Source of the DNA: Bryobacteraceae bacterium
GTDB taxonomy: Bacteria > Acidobacteriota > Terriglobia > Bryobacterales > Bryobacteraceae
Assembly: GCA_030039005.1 (NCBI GenBank)
Contig: JASHQT010000032.1
Coordinates: 1-32,407 of the forward strand
Direction of reading: 5' to 3'
DNA length: 32,407 nucleotides
Position numbers and translations under genes: made by a program. This document shows positions 23,425-31,139 of the stretch, one piece after another. The notes under the pieces are model-generated. The model saw only the letters and a program-made list of their open reading frames with translations, had not been told where the DNA came from and made no database searches. The first letter of the stretch is position 1. Each line of letters opens with the position of its first letter.

Positions 23425-23774
23425 CGGCCGACTGGCGCCAGCGGCCTCACCTCCACCGAGCCCCAGCGCGCCGCCGGGATGCGCTCCGCAATCCCCAGCG
23501 CTTCGTCCAGATCCTTGGCTTCGATCAGGTAATACCCGCCCAGTTGCTCCCGCGTTTCAGCGAACGGCCCGTCGGTGACCGTGCGTTTCCCATCGCGCAT
23601 GCGCACCGTCGTCGCCGTCGCCACCGGCTGCAAGCGCGAGCCGGCGCGAAAATTCCCGGACCTCTGGATGCTCTGGTTGAACTCGATGAACTCCTGCATC
23701 ATCGCGGCGTGATCGCTCTCGCGCAGTTGCGCCAAGTCGCCTTCATTGCCGTAGATCAGTAATAGGTATTCCAT
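23421..23774 (-). CDS. DGPF-domain (YCII-like) protein, partner of the ECF42 sigma factor
   Basis: 117-residue small protein of the YCII/DGPF fold (ferredoxin-like alpha-beta). It starts MEYLLLIYGNEGD and carries the defining segment VTDGPFAETREQLGGYYLIEA, followed by the helix DLDEALGIAERIPAA and the final strand GSVEVRPLAPVG. DGPF proteins are encoded next to ECF42 sigma factors in many bacteria; their exact role (sensing or enzymatic) is not settled. GGAGGTG lies 11 nt before ATG 23774. It is the first gene of the DGPF-ECF42-GNAT set, and its stop codon begins the chain of ATGA overlaps leading to the sigma factor. Confidence 0.94.
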   Translation of the reverse strand: MEYLLLIYGNEGDLAQLRESDHAAMMQEFIEFNQSIQRSGNFRAGSRLQPVATATTVRMRDGKRTVTDGPFAETREQLGGYYLIEAKDLDEALGIAERIPAARWGSVEVRPLAPVGR

Positions 23775-23828
23775 ATGCTTTTCAGCACCTCCGATGCATA
23801 GTCGAACCGCGGAGAGCGAAATCGACAG

Positions 23829-24338
23829 CTACCAGGAAAATTTCTTGGAGCGCGACCGCACGCGCACCGCCAGATACAAGACGATCAGCACGTTGACCGC
23901 CATCACCGCGAGCTTCACTAACGTGAAATGCCGCGCAAGTTCATATACTTCGAGCGGGATCAACAAACCGGTGGTCACGATCACGAAGTATTCCGCCCAG
24001 CTCTTGCGCAGCAGCAGCCCCATCCCTTCAGTCGCGAAGAGCCCCGCGTAAATAAACGTCCCCACGCTGAGCTCCCGCAACTGCTTGGGCGTGACACGAA
24101 AAATTCTCACCAGGATGCCGTGTACGAACCGGTTGCCGGGGTCGACGCGCAGTACGTCCGCCCAGTGCAGCACGCTCGCGGCGAGATCCCGGTGCAGGTA
24201 CCGCAGCGCCCCGATCCCCACCGCAACCAGCAGCAGCGCCTTCACCAGCTTGAAGATGCCGATCAGCCAAAGCACGAACGAGAACGGTTCCCTCGCGGAT
24301 GCCCTGGATGCTTTTCGGGGTACGGTTGCGCGCGCCAC
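23829..24338 (-). CDS. DUF2127 family membrane protein
   Basis: 169 residues with about four hydrophobic helices: FVLWLIGIFKLVKALLLVAVG, LSVGTFIYAGLFATEGMGLL, SWAEYFVIVTTGLLIPLEVYE and LAVMAVNVLIVLYLAV. The segment GMGLLLRKSWAEYF and the closing basic tail are typical of DUF2127 (PF09900), inner-membrane proteins of unknown function. The start is GTG 24338, 6 nt after the yjbR-like stop, so the two are one transcription unit. N- and C-termini are both rich in Arg/Lys, consistent with cytoplasmic ends. Confidence 0.87.
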   Translation of the reverse strand: MARATVPRKASRASAREPFSFVLWLIGIFKLVKALLLVAVGIGALRYLHRDLAASVLHWADVLRVDPGNRFVHGILVRIFRVTPKQLRELSVGTFIYAGLFATEGMGLLLRKSWAEYFVIVTTGLLIPLEVYELARHFTLVKLAVMAVNVLIVLYLAVRVRSRSKKFSW

Positions 24339-24344
24339 CAGCCG

Positions 24345-24716
24345 CTATTTTCGCACGCGTTTCTCAGTTGGGTTTTGTTGTGGCTTCTTTTGTGTGTGTG
24401 CGTTCTTGTCCACCCGAAGCTTCCACGCAGCGCGCAGAGCGCCTTCGAGAAGTTCCTCGTTGGCTTTAGCCAGGCGGATATGGGTCGCGCCATTGCGTCC
24501 CCAGCCGCCGGCGACGGGCAGAAAGATCTCGGGAGCCTCGGCGACGAACCCCGCTTGCAACTCGGGACTGAGCATCAGGTTGCCGTAGCCCTGGCTTTGT
24601 GCCGCGAGCGTCGCGAAAATCCGCCCACCCACGCGAAAATCGGCCGAACCCATATGCGAACCCTCCTCGGCTCCCGGTAGGCTCAGCGCCAGCCGGCGGA
24701 AATCGGCAACCGTCAT
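24345..24716 (-). CDS. MmcQ/YjbR family protein
   Basis: 123 residues. MTVADFRRLALSLPGAEEGSHMGSADFRVGGRIFATL is the hallmark N-terminus of the MmcQ/YjbR family (CyaY-like fold, possible DNA binding), followed by LSPELQAGFVAEAPEIFLPV and GWGRNGATHIRLAKANEELLEGALRAAW in the usual order. The last 25 residues are a low-complexity basic tail (Lys, Gln, Thr) encoded by noticeably A/T-richer DNA (including a TG-repeat at about 24389-24398) not shared by the core family. It is divergent from the membrane protein gene at 24729 with only 12 nt between starts, so promoters must overlap coding DNA. Confidence 0.87.
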   Translation of the reverse strand: MTVADFRRLALSLPGAEEGSHMGSADFRVGGRIFATLAAQSQGYGNLMLSPELQAGFVAEAPEIFLPVAGGWGRNGATHIRLAKANEELLEGALRAAWKLRVDKNAHTQKKPQQNPTEKRVRK

Positions 24717-24728
24717 CAGTCAGCAACC

Positions 24729-25190
24729 ATGGCCGCGAGTATGACACACCTGCTACAGTACGTGTTGCGAAACATCATTCCCTCCCTGCTCGCCGGTTGG
24801 GGTGTGCTCTTCGCTCTCACGGTTCTGATCGAGCGTCCACTGATTCGCCTGGCCGTGCGCGTCCTCGGACCCTCTTGGCCGCCCACCGTGCGCCTGGCCC
24901 TTACCTGCGTCGCTCTTTGCGCGGTCGGCTGGTTGATCGGCCACTGGGGCAGCGCAGGAGTCTGGATCTTCGCGGCCACCCTTGCGATACGCAACTTCGG
25001 CCTCGCGCCTGGCGCCGACGTGCTGTGGCTGTTGCGCCTGCTATTCGATTGCTTCCACAACGCGCGCTACCTGGGTGCGTTCTTCACATCCCTCATCACT
25101 CACGTCTTCCTGTTCGGCAGCCTCTTCTACGGCGCGCACCTCGCTACTGCCCTTGCGCGCGGAACCCGCCGTCCCAGCTTGACGTGGTGA
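24729..25190 (+). CDS. Small multi-pass membrane protein of unknown function
   Basis: 153 residues not recognised as a named family. Four hydrophobic stretches are visible: IIPSLLAGWGVLFALTVLI, LALTCVALCAVGWLIG, SAGVWIFAATLAIRNFG, and LGAFFTSLITHVFLFGSLFY. Third-position GC bias is strong, so it is a real gene rather than a shadow of opposite-strand frames. Met1 (24729) or Met5 (24741) could be the start. It is divergent from yjbR and ends 34 nt before the kinase gene, whose candidate promoter overlaps its last codons. Confidence 0.68.
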   Translation: MAASMTHLLQYVLRNIIPSLLAGWGVLFALTVLIERPLIRLAVRVLGPSWPPTVRLALTCVALCAVGWLIGHWGSAGVWIFAATLAIRNFGLAPGADVLWLLRLLFDCFHNARYLGAFFTSLITHVFLFGSLFYGAHLATALARGTRRPSLTW

Positions 25191-25210
25191 ACCATCCCTT
25201 GGGTTAAAAT
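25179..25210 (+). promoter_or_regulatory. Possible promoter of the kinase-TPR gene
   Basis: TTGACG (25179-25184) and TAAAAT (25205-25210) precede ATG 25225. The spacer of 20 nt is longer than ideal, so the assignment is weak. There is no clear Shine-Dalgarno between it and the start codon. Confidence 0.25.
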
Positions 25211-25224
25211 CGATCTTCAGCCTC

Positions 25225-27372
25225 ATGCCACTCGCTCCCGGCAGCCAGTTGGGCCCCTATGAAATCCTTGCGCCTCTTGGAGCCGGCGGAATGGGCGAAG
25301 TGTGGAAGGCTCGCGACACGCGCCTCAACCGCGTGGTGGCCATCAAGCAGCTCAAAGGCGACCAGAGCGAACGATTTGAGCTGGAAGCACGGGCGATTGC
25401 GGCGCTGAATCATCCGCATATTTGCCAGATTTACGACGTTGGTCCGGATTACCTGGTGCTGGAGTTCGTCGCAGGGGCGCCGCTTCAGGGCCCCCTGTCC
25501 AGCGAACAAGCTTTGCCGCTTGCGCTGCAGATTGCGAGTGCGCTCGAAGCCGCTCACAAGCGGGGCATTCTGCATCGCGATTTGAAACCGGCCAACGTGA
25601 TGGTGACGGAGAGCGGCGCGAAATTGCTGGACTTCGGGCTGGCGAAGCTGACGGCGGATACCGATACCGACGCCACTCGCACGGTCCAAGGGACGTTGCT
25701 CGGGACGGCTGCGTACATGTCCCCGGAGCAGGCGCAGGGCAAGGCCGCAGACGTGCGCTCCGATGTCTTCAGCTTTGGCGCTATCCTTTATGAGCTCCTC
25801 TCGGGCCGGCGTGCGTTTCCATGCGATTCCATTGTCGACGTGCTGAGCGCGGTGACGCGTGACGAGCCGGCCCCACTGCCTGCCTCGGGCCTGGCGCGGG
25901 TCGCGATGCGCTGCCTGCGAAAGACGCCGGCCGATCGCTACCAAAGCATGCCCGAAGTTCGTGCGGCGCTGGAACAGAGCTCCGCGCGAAATGAAGGCGA
26001 ACCTGCTTCGATTGCGGTGCTGCCCTTCACCAATATGAGCCGGGACGCCGATGACGAATACTTCAGCGACGGTCTGGCGGAGGAAGTGATTAACGCCCTG
26101 GTGAAAGTGCCCGGCCTGAAGGTGACCGCCCGCACCTCCGCCTTCGCGTTCAAAGGGCAGAACACGGACATTCGCAAGATCGCCGAAACTCTCGGCGTCA
26201 CCAACGTGCTCGAAGGTAGCGTGCGGCGGGCGGGCAACCGGCTGCGCGTCACGGCCCAGTTGATCCAGGCCGCCGATGGCATGCATCTGTGGTCCGAGCG
26301 CTATGACCGGCAGATGGAGGACGTGTTCGTGATTCAGGATGAAATCGCGGCCGCCATCGCCGGGGAGCTGAAGCTGCGATTTGTGCGCGACACCCGGCCG
26401 CGCCGCCAACCCAATCTGCGAGGGTATGAAGCGTATCTGCGCTACCGCCAGTTCCAGTGGGGTTTCACGCCGGAGTCGCTGCGGCGGAGCCGGGAGTGCC
26501 TGGAACAAGCCATCGCACTCGACCCGGAGTACGCACTGCCCTACGTGGGGCTGGCCGATCACCATACAGCCCACTCCTGGGCCGGCCTGCCCTCGGATGA
26601 GTGTCTGCGGCGCGCGCGCGATTTCGATCTGCGCGCCCTGGAACTCGATCCCGAGTTACCCGAAGCACACGCCCAACTCGGAATTGTAGCGGGACTATAT
26701 GAACGCAATTGGGAAGAAGCCAAGCGGCGCTTTCGCATCGCAATGTCCAGCGAGCCCGTCCACTGGCACGTCCGCGCCTGGTACTCCTGCTTTCATTTGC
26801 AACCTTTAGGTCTGGTTGCGGAAGCGCGGCGCCAAATGGAACGGGTGTTGGAGGATAATCCGCTCAGTCAGATCTGCTATCTATGTTTTGCCGCGCCATT
26901 GGAGGCCCTGGGGCTGGAGGCAGAGGCGGGCGCCGCTTGGAAGCGCTGCGTCGAATTGGATCCGGAATTCTGGTTAGGCTGGATATCCTTGTCCATGCAT
27001 CACTCGGTCTACAGAAGGCACGCTGAGGGCCGCCAACACGCGGAAAAGGCATTCTCTTTGTTTCCCGACTCCCCCTACGTCATCGGCGCGCTAGCCGGCG
27101 CTCTGAAAAACACCGGGGAGACGGCGCGAGCGCGCGAGTTGCTCAGCCGCCCACCCATCGATCCCGCTGGAGTACCCGTAATCCACGCTTACTATCACCT
27201 GGCGAGCGGCAATATGGATGAAGCTGTGAGCTGGTTCAGCAAGGCTGCCGAGAGGAACTTCCAGCCCGTCTCGAGCTTCCTGGTCCGTCCGTATGAGAAG
27301 TTCCTGTCGAAATCCCCGGCATGGCCGGCGCTGCTCGCGCAGCTCGGCTTGGAGCCGGCGGTCACTGACTGA
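25225..27372 (+). CDS. Soluble Ser/Thr protein kinase fused to TolB-like and TPR domains
   Basis: 715 residues. The Hanks-type kinase (about 12-255) is complete: glycine loop GAGGMGEV (19-26), Lys41 in VAIK, catalytic Asp119 in HRDLKPAN, Asp136 in LDFGLAK, and MSPEQ as the APE-type motif. A TolB/FlgO-like alpha-beta domain follows (about 265-375): SIAVLPFTNMSRDADDEYFSDG, TNVLEGSVRRAGNRLRVTAQL, with the final IQDEIAAAIA helix. TPR-like helical repeats fill the remainder (LEQAIALDPEYALPYVGLAD, ALELDPELPEAHAQLG). No membrane helix is present, so it is cytosolic. This kinase/adenylate-cyclase-associated TolB/TPR build is expanded in Acidobacteriota. Substrates are unknown. The following beta-helix gene starts 19 nt later, suggesting co-expression. 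Confidence 0.94.
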   Translation: MPLAPGSQLGPYEILAPLGAGGMGEVWKARDTRLNRVVAIKQLKGDQSERFELEARAIAALNHPHICQIYDVGPDYLVLEFVAGAPLQGPLSSEQALPLALQIASALEAAHKRGILHRDLKPANVMVTESGAKLLDFGLAKLTADTDTDATRTVQGTLLGTAAYMSPEQAQGKAADVRSDVFSFGAILYELLSGRRAFPCDSIVDVLSAVTRDEPAPLPASGLARVAMRCLRKTPADRYQSMPEVRAALEQSSARNEGEPASIAVLPFTNMSRDADDEYFSDGLAEEVINALVKVPGLKVTARTSAFAFKGQNTDIRKIAETLGVTNVLEGSVRRAGNRLRVTAQLIQAADGMHLWSERYDRQMEDVFVIQDEIAAAIAGELKLRFVRDTRPRRQPNLRGYEAYLRYRQFQWGFTPESLRRSRECLEQAIALDPEYALPYVGLADHHTAHSWAGLPSDECLRRARDFDLRALELDPELPEAHAQLGIVAGLYERNWEEAKRRFRIAMSSEPVHWHVRAWYSCFHLQPLGLVAEARRQMERVLEDNPLSQICYLCFAAPLEALGLEAEAGAAWKRCVELDPEFWLGWISLSMHHSVYRRHAEGRQHAEKAFSLFPDSPYVIGALAGALKNTGETARARELLSRPPIDPAGVPVIHAYYHLASGNMDEAVSWFSKAAERNFQPVSSFLVRPYEKFLSKSPAWPALLAQLGLEPAVTD

Positions 27373-27391
27373 GTCCATACGGATACAATGA

Positions 27392-29365
27392 ATGGCTGTG
27401 CGCGGCGCTTTCATCCTCCTCGCTCTTCTGGCACCTCTGGCTTTTTCGCAGACAAATAACACCACCTCGGGCGAATTTATCGTCGACCCGCCCACGCTGG
27501 TCTCTCTCGGCTTCGCCTGGAAAATCACGGGCGACGACAATCGCAACGCGCGCGTCGATGTCAGCTATCGCAAGAAGGGCGAGCGCGAATGGCGCCAGGG
27601 TCTGCCGATGCTGCGCCTGCAGGGGGAACATGTGTCCGGCGGCACACCGCGCGACGGCGCGAGAGCGTTTTACACCTTCGTCGCTCCCAACATGTTCGCC
27701 GGCAGCATCCTGAACCTCGAGCCGGGCACCGAATACGAATGCCGCTTCGTGCTTTCCGATCCCGACGGCGTGAAAGGCAAAGCGGAGAGAACGGCCACGG
27801 TGCGTACGCGCGAGGAGCCCATACCCGCTTCCGGCGGCCACGTCTATCATGTCTATCCGTTCGGTTACCAGGGCGCCAAGCAGCAACCCGCTTTCACCGG
27901 ACTCCTGGCCGCGTATTACATGGGCTCGGACCAATCCGATCACTCCAACGTCATGCCGCCGCGCGTCCAGCCCGGCGACATCATCCTGGTCCACGCCGGC
28001 ATCTACAAAGACAGCCGCTTCAACTACGGCGGCTTCGATCGCAACATCCCCGCCTTGGGCACTCCCTTCGACGGCACGTATTATCTGACCCAGAACGGCA
28101 CGCCGGACAAACCCATCGTCATCAAAGCCGCGGGCGAAGGCGAAGTGGTTTTCGACGGCGACGGCTGCCAGAACCTCTTCAACCTGATGGCCGGGAATTA
28201 CAACTATTTCGAGGGCATCACCGTTCGCAATACGAATGTCGCGTTCCTGCTCGGCATCAAGAATATCGCTGGTGCGAGCGGATTCACGCTGAAGCATTCG
28301 CGCCTGGAAAACATCGGCCGCGGCATCCAGGACGATTGGTCCGGCTCCAAGAATTTCTACATCGCCGACAACATCTTCATTGGCCGCCACGATCCGAACC
28401 ACTTGCAAAGTTGGACCGACAACGCCATTTGGGCGAAATTTCCCGGTTTTCCGACGCTGATCACGTCCGAATATGCGGTCAAAGTTTACGGGCAAGGCCA
28501 CGTCGTTGCCTACAACTACGCCGCCAACTGGCACGACGGCATCGATATCGCCACCTACGGTGATCCCGACGGCACGCCCAATCCGATCCCTGAACGCTTC
28601 CCGTCCTCCATCGACTTTTATGGCAACGATTTCTCCAACATGGCCGACAACTGCATCGAAGCCGACGGCGGGGCGCGCAACATCCGCGTCTTTGAAAATC
28701 GCTGCTTCAATTCAGCGCAGGGCTCGTTCAGCGCGCAGCCCATCTTTGGCGGCCCCGTGTACTTCTACCGCAATCTCGTCTATAACGGCGTCACCGGCGG
28801 ACCGCTGAAGTTCATCGACACGCCCGCGGGTGTGCTGGTTTATCAGAACACGTTCATCGGCCAGGGCCGGCTGATGCGTCCCGCCTCGAATGTACATTTC
28901 GTGAACAATTTGTTTTTGGGCGACGGCTGGCTGGACCCGGTCCTCAACCTGACCACCTACACGAATTATTCGACCTCGGATTACAACGGCTTTCGCCCCA
29001 ATCCCAACGTCGCGGACGCGTTCGAATGGAATTCCCCGCCCTTCGATGTCACCGCCGATTACGAGCACAATCCTGTCACGCGCCACTTCAAAACGCTGGA
29101 GGAATATCGCGCGGCCACGCACCAGGAGCAGCACAGCGTCCTCGTGGATTACGACACGTTCGTCAACGTCCGCATCCCCGACAAATCCGACCCGCAGCAT
29201 CTTTACAACCCCGCGGATTTCGATTTTCGTCTGAAGCCTGGCTCGCCCGCCGTCGATGCGGGCACGGTCCTTCCTTCCATCACGGATAACTTTACCGGGC
29301 GCGCGCCCGATCTCGGCGCTTACGAACTGGACCGTCCGTTACCGCACTACGGTCCGCGTCAATAG
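27392..29365 (+). CDS. Secreted right-handed parallel beta-helix protein with N-terminal FN3-like domain
   Basis: 657 residues. Signal peptide MAVRGAFILLALLAPLAF, cleaved near AFS-Q. A fibronectin-III-like sandwich follows (about 30-145: VDPPTLVSLGFAWKI to LEPGTEYECRFVLSDPDG). The remainder is an Asn/Gly-rich parallel beta-helix with repeating N-x-F-x-G/N turns (NYFEGITVRNTNVAFLLG, NFYIADNIFIGRHDPNHL, SIDFYGNDFSNMADNCIEAD, VLVYQNTFIGQG), as in pectate-lyase-like and right-handed beta-helix proteins. The ending LKPGSPAVDAGTVLPSI and DLGAYELD is a common C-terminal feature of such secreted proteins. Polysaccharide binding or lyase activity is plausible; no catalytic residues can be assigned. 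Its 3' end overlaps the convergent lyase-family gene by 7 bp. Confidence 0.87.
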   Translation: MAVRGAFILLALLAPLAFSQTNNTTSGEFIVDPPTLVSLGFAWKITGDDNRNARVDVSYRKKGEREWRQGLPMLRLQGEHVSGGTPRDGARAFYTFVAPNMFAGSILNLEPGTEYECRFVLSDPDGVKGKAERTATVRTREEPIPASGGHVYHVYPFGYQGAKQQPAFTGLLAAYYMGSDQSDHSNVMPPRVQPGDIILVHAGIYKDSRFNYGGFDRNIPALGTPFDGTYYLTQNGTPDKPIVIKAAGEGEVVFDGDGCQNLFNLMAGNYNYFEGITVRNTNVAFLLGIKNIAGASGFTLKHSRLENIGRGIQDDWSGSKNFYIADNIFIGRHDPNHLQSWTDNAIWAKFPGFPTLITSEYAVKVYGQGHVVAYNYAANWHDGIDIATYGDPDGTPNPIPERFPSSIDFYGNDFSNMADNCIEADGGARNIRVFENRCFNSAQGSFSAQPIFGGPVYFYRNLVYNGVTGGPLKFIDTPAGVLVYQNTFIGQGRLMRPASNVHFVNNLFLGDGWLDPVLNLTTYTNYSTSDYNGFRPNPNVADAFEWNSPPFDVTADYEHNPVTRHFKTLEEYRAATHQEQHSVLVDYDTFVNVRIPDKSDPQHLYNPADFDFRLKPGSPAVDAGTVLPSITDNFTGRAPDLGAYELDRPLPHYGPRQ

Positions 29366-30216
29366 GTCCCAGTCACCTTATCCCAATCAGCGGCACCCAT
29401 CCGCCGGAAAAATTCCTTGGGTGCGACGTCCGCCACCGGCATCGGATGGCGCCGCGTCGTTTTCAACTCACCCAACATCCGGTCGCACACGCCGACAACG
29501 GCATTGAACAGCAGCGTGGGCAGAATCGCGAGCTTGTAGCCCATGGTCTGCGCTTCGTCCAGCGTGATGCCGGGCGTCTTCCCGCGCCACACCATGTTGA
29601 GCAGACACGCGCCGCGCACCAATCGCGGTACCGCCGCGGCTTCCTCCATGGACTGCGGCGCTTCCACGAACGCCACGTCCGCGCCCGCATCGAACGACGC
29701 ATTCGCCCTCCGCACCGCCTCCTCGAGGCCTAACACAGCGCGCGCATCCGTGCGCGCAATAATCACGAAATCACGATCGCGCTTGGCCGCAACCGCCGCG
29801 CGAATTTTCGTGATGTATTCCTCCAGCGGCAGAATGGTCTTGTTGTCCAGGTGCCCGCACTTCTTCGGAAATCCCTGATCCTCGATGTGAATCCCCGCCA
29901 CGCCGCGCTGCTCGTACTCGCGCACCGTCCGCGTCACGTTCAGCTCGTTGCCGTAGCCGGTGTCGGCATCGGCGATCACAGGCACTTTCACCGCCGCGGC
30001 GATTCGCCCCGCGTTCTCCACCATTTCGGTCATTGTCACCAGCCCATAATCTGGATATCCCAACGAAGCCGCCGTTCCCGCGCCCGTCATGTACACCGCG
30101 CTGAACCCGGCTTGCTCGATCATGCGCGCCGTGATGCAGTCATACCCTCCGGGCGCTGCAAGGATGCCGTCCGCGCGCAGCAACGCCCGCAGTTCGCTTG
30201 CTCTCGTCATTTCCAT
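29359..30216 (-). CDS. Isocitrate lyase / PEP mutase superfamily C-C lyase
   Basis: 285-residue TIM-barrel enzyme. Mg-binding VPVIADADTGYG and the active-site loop PKKCGHLDNK are present. The Cys of KKCGH marks lyases (methylisocitrate, 2,3-dimethylmalate, oxaloacetate-type) rather than phosphoenolpyruvate mutases. Other family segments are VYMTGAGTAASLGYPDYGL, GIHIEDQGFPK and FVIIARTDARAV. The frame is open 91 codons further upstream, but that part is low-complexity and runs over the divergent gene at 30260, so ATG 30216 (or 30210) is chosen. The substrate is probably a 2-hydroxy-dicarboxylate; a specific name is not justified. It is divergent from the exported protein gene with a 43-bp gap. 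Confidence 0.88.
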   Translation of the reverse strand: MEMTRASELRALLRADGILAAPGGYDCITARMIEQAGFSAVYMTGAGTAASLGYPDYGLVTMTEMVENAGRIAAAVKVPVIADADTGYGNELNVTRTVREYEQRGVAGIHIEDQGFPKKCGHLDNKTILPLEEYITKIRAAVAAKRDRDFVIIARTDARAVLGLEEAVRRANASFDAGADVAFVEAPQSMEEAAAVPRLVRGACLLNMVWRGKTPGITLDEAQTMGYKLAILPTLLFNAVVGVCDRMLGELKTTRRHPMPVADVAPKEFFRRMGAADWDKVTGTY

Positions 30217-30245
30217 ATTCTCGCGCGGACCAGCACGGACTGCGA

Positions 30246-30251
30246 TACAGT
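30246..30251 (+). promoter_or_regulatory. Possible -10 element very close to the start of the 30260 gene
   Basis: TACAGT ends 8 nt before ATG 30260, so transcription would start at or beside the start codon (leaderless or nearly so). No -35 match and no Shine-Dalgarno were found in the 43-bp divergent gap. Confidence 0.22.
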
Positions 30252-30259
30252 AGCCAACA

Positions 30260-31081
30260 ATGCTTCCGCGCCTGTTGGCCATGGCGGTTTTCCCCGCTCT
30301 GCTTTGCGCCCAATGGCCCGCCTTCAAAACGCCCAACGCGCCCCGTTTACCGAACGGCCAAGTAGATTTCAATGCACCCGCTCCCAAAACACCCGACGGC
30401 CATCCCGATCTATCCGGCGTCTGGGCCGGCGGCCGGATTCCCGGCGCGCCACCGCCCGCTTCCAACTTCGCGTTCGCCCAAACCGGCAAATCCGCCGGTC
30501 CACGACCGTTTCAGGATCTCCCGTCGATCTTTCCCGGCGGCCTGCCGCTCCAGCCCTGGGCCGCCAAGCTCCGCGCCGAGCGCGTGGCCAACAACAGCAA
30601 GGATCATCCGGATGCGCACTGCCTGCCGATTCATCCGGTTCAGCTTCACAGCCATCCGCAAGCGCGCAAAATCGTCCAGACGCCGGCCGAGGTGCTGATC
30701 ATGTACGAAGCCAACAACGGCCTCCGCCAGATCTTCACCGACGGCCGGCCGCTCCCCCATGACGATCCCGACCCGTGGTGGTTCGGTTATTCCATCGGCC
30801 ACTGGGACGGCGACACACTGGTGGCTGAAACCACCGGCTTCAAGGACAACAGTTGGCTCGACGAACAGGGCACGCCGGGGTCAAGCGCCCTGAAGCTGAC
30901 CGAGCGCTTCCGCCGCCTGAATTACGGGACGCTCGAGATCGGAATCAACGTCGACGATCCCAAAACATTCACCCGCCCCTGGAGTTTCACGCTCCAGCAG
31001 CGCCTGATGCCCGATACAGATTTGATCGAATTTGTTTGTTTGGAAGACAACACCAGCCTGAAGCATTTGGTGGGAAAATAA
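30260..31081 (+). CDS. Exported protein of an uncharacterised Acidobacteriota family
   Basis: 273 residues. The signal peptide MLPRLLAMAVFPALLCAQ ends near LLCAQ-WPAF. A proline-rich opening with KTPDGHPDLSGVWAGGRIPG follows, then a beta-rich domain: HCLPIHPVQLHSHPQARKIV, EVLIMYEANNGLRQIFTDGR, DDPDPWWFGYSIGHWDGDTL, VAETTGFKDNSWLDEQG and ALKLTERFRR. The HWDGDTLVVETTGF-like block recurs in many Acidobacteriota exported proteins, from memory, with no known biochemical role. Several His residues (HPDAHC, HPVQLHSHP) could bind metal. It is followed after a short repeat element by the exported VOC gene on the same strand, so the three right-edge exported proteins may be one unit. Confidence 0.76.
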   Translation: MLPRLLAMAVFPALLCAQWPAFKTPNAPRLPNGQVDFNAPAPKTPDGHPDLSGVWAGGRIPGAPPPASNFAFAQTGKSAGPRPFQDLPSIFPGGLPLQPWAAKLRAERVANNSKDHPDAHCLPIHPVQLHSHPQARKIVQTPAEVLIMYEANNGLRQIFTDGRPLPHDDPDPWWFGYSIGHWDGDTLVAETTGFKDNSWLDEQGTPGSSALKLTERFRRLNYGTLEIGINVDDPKTFTRPWSFTLQQRLMPDTDLIEFVCLEDNTSLKHLVGK

Positions 31082-31087
31082 CCGAAA

Positions 31088-31115
31088 CAGAGCCGCGACC
31101 GTAAGGGAGCGGTCC
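31088..31115. repeat. REP-like intergenic element (PLPYGRGSVS type)
   Basis: CAGAGCCGCGACCG followed by TAAGGGAGCGGTCC, just after the stop at 31081. GACCG (31097-31101) can pair with CGGTC (31110-31114) around an 8-nt loop. The reverse strand in one frame reads PLPYGRGSVS, a peptide I recall as recurring in many spurious hypothetical proteins of Acidobacteriota, which marks a dispersed repeat. Only one copy is in this window. No T-run follows, so it is not a standard terminator. Confidence 0.5.
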
Positions 31116-31126
31116 AAATTGAGATT

Positions 31127-31133
31127 GGAAGGA
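31127..31133 (+). promoter_or_regulatory. Ribosome binding site deciding the VOC gene start
   Basis: GGAAGGA, 6 nt before ATG 31140. It sits inside the longer possible reading frame, so the ATG is preferred over the upstream TTG at 31119. Confidence 0.6.
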
Positions 31134-31139
31134 ACCCGC

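Noticed and set aside
24389..24398. TG dinucleotide run as a phase-variation tract in the yjbR-like gene
   Set aside because: The run is only about five repeats and lies in a non-conserved C-terminal tail.
25204..26574. Open frame of 456 codons on the minus strand
   Set aside because: It lies antisense to an intact kinase with all catalytic motifs and has no family features.
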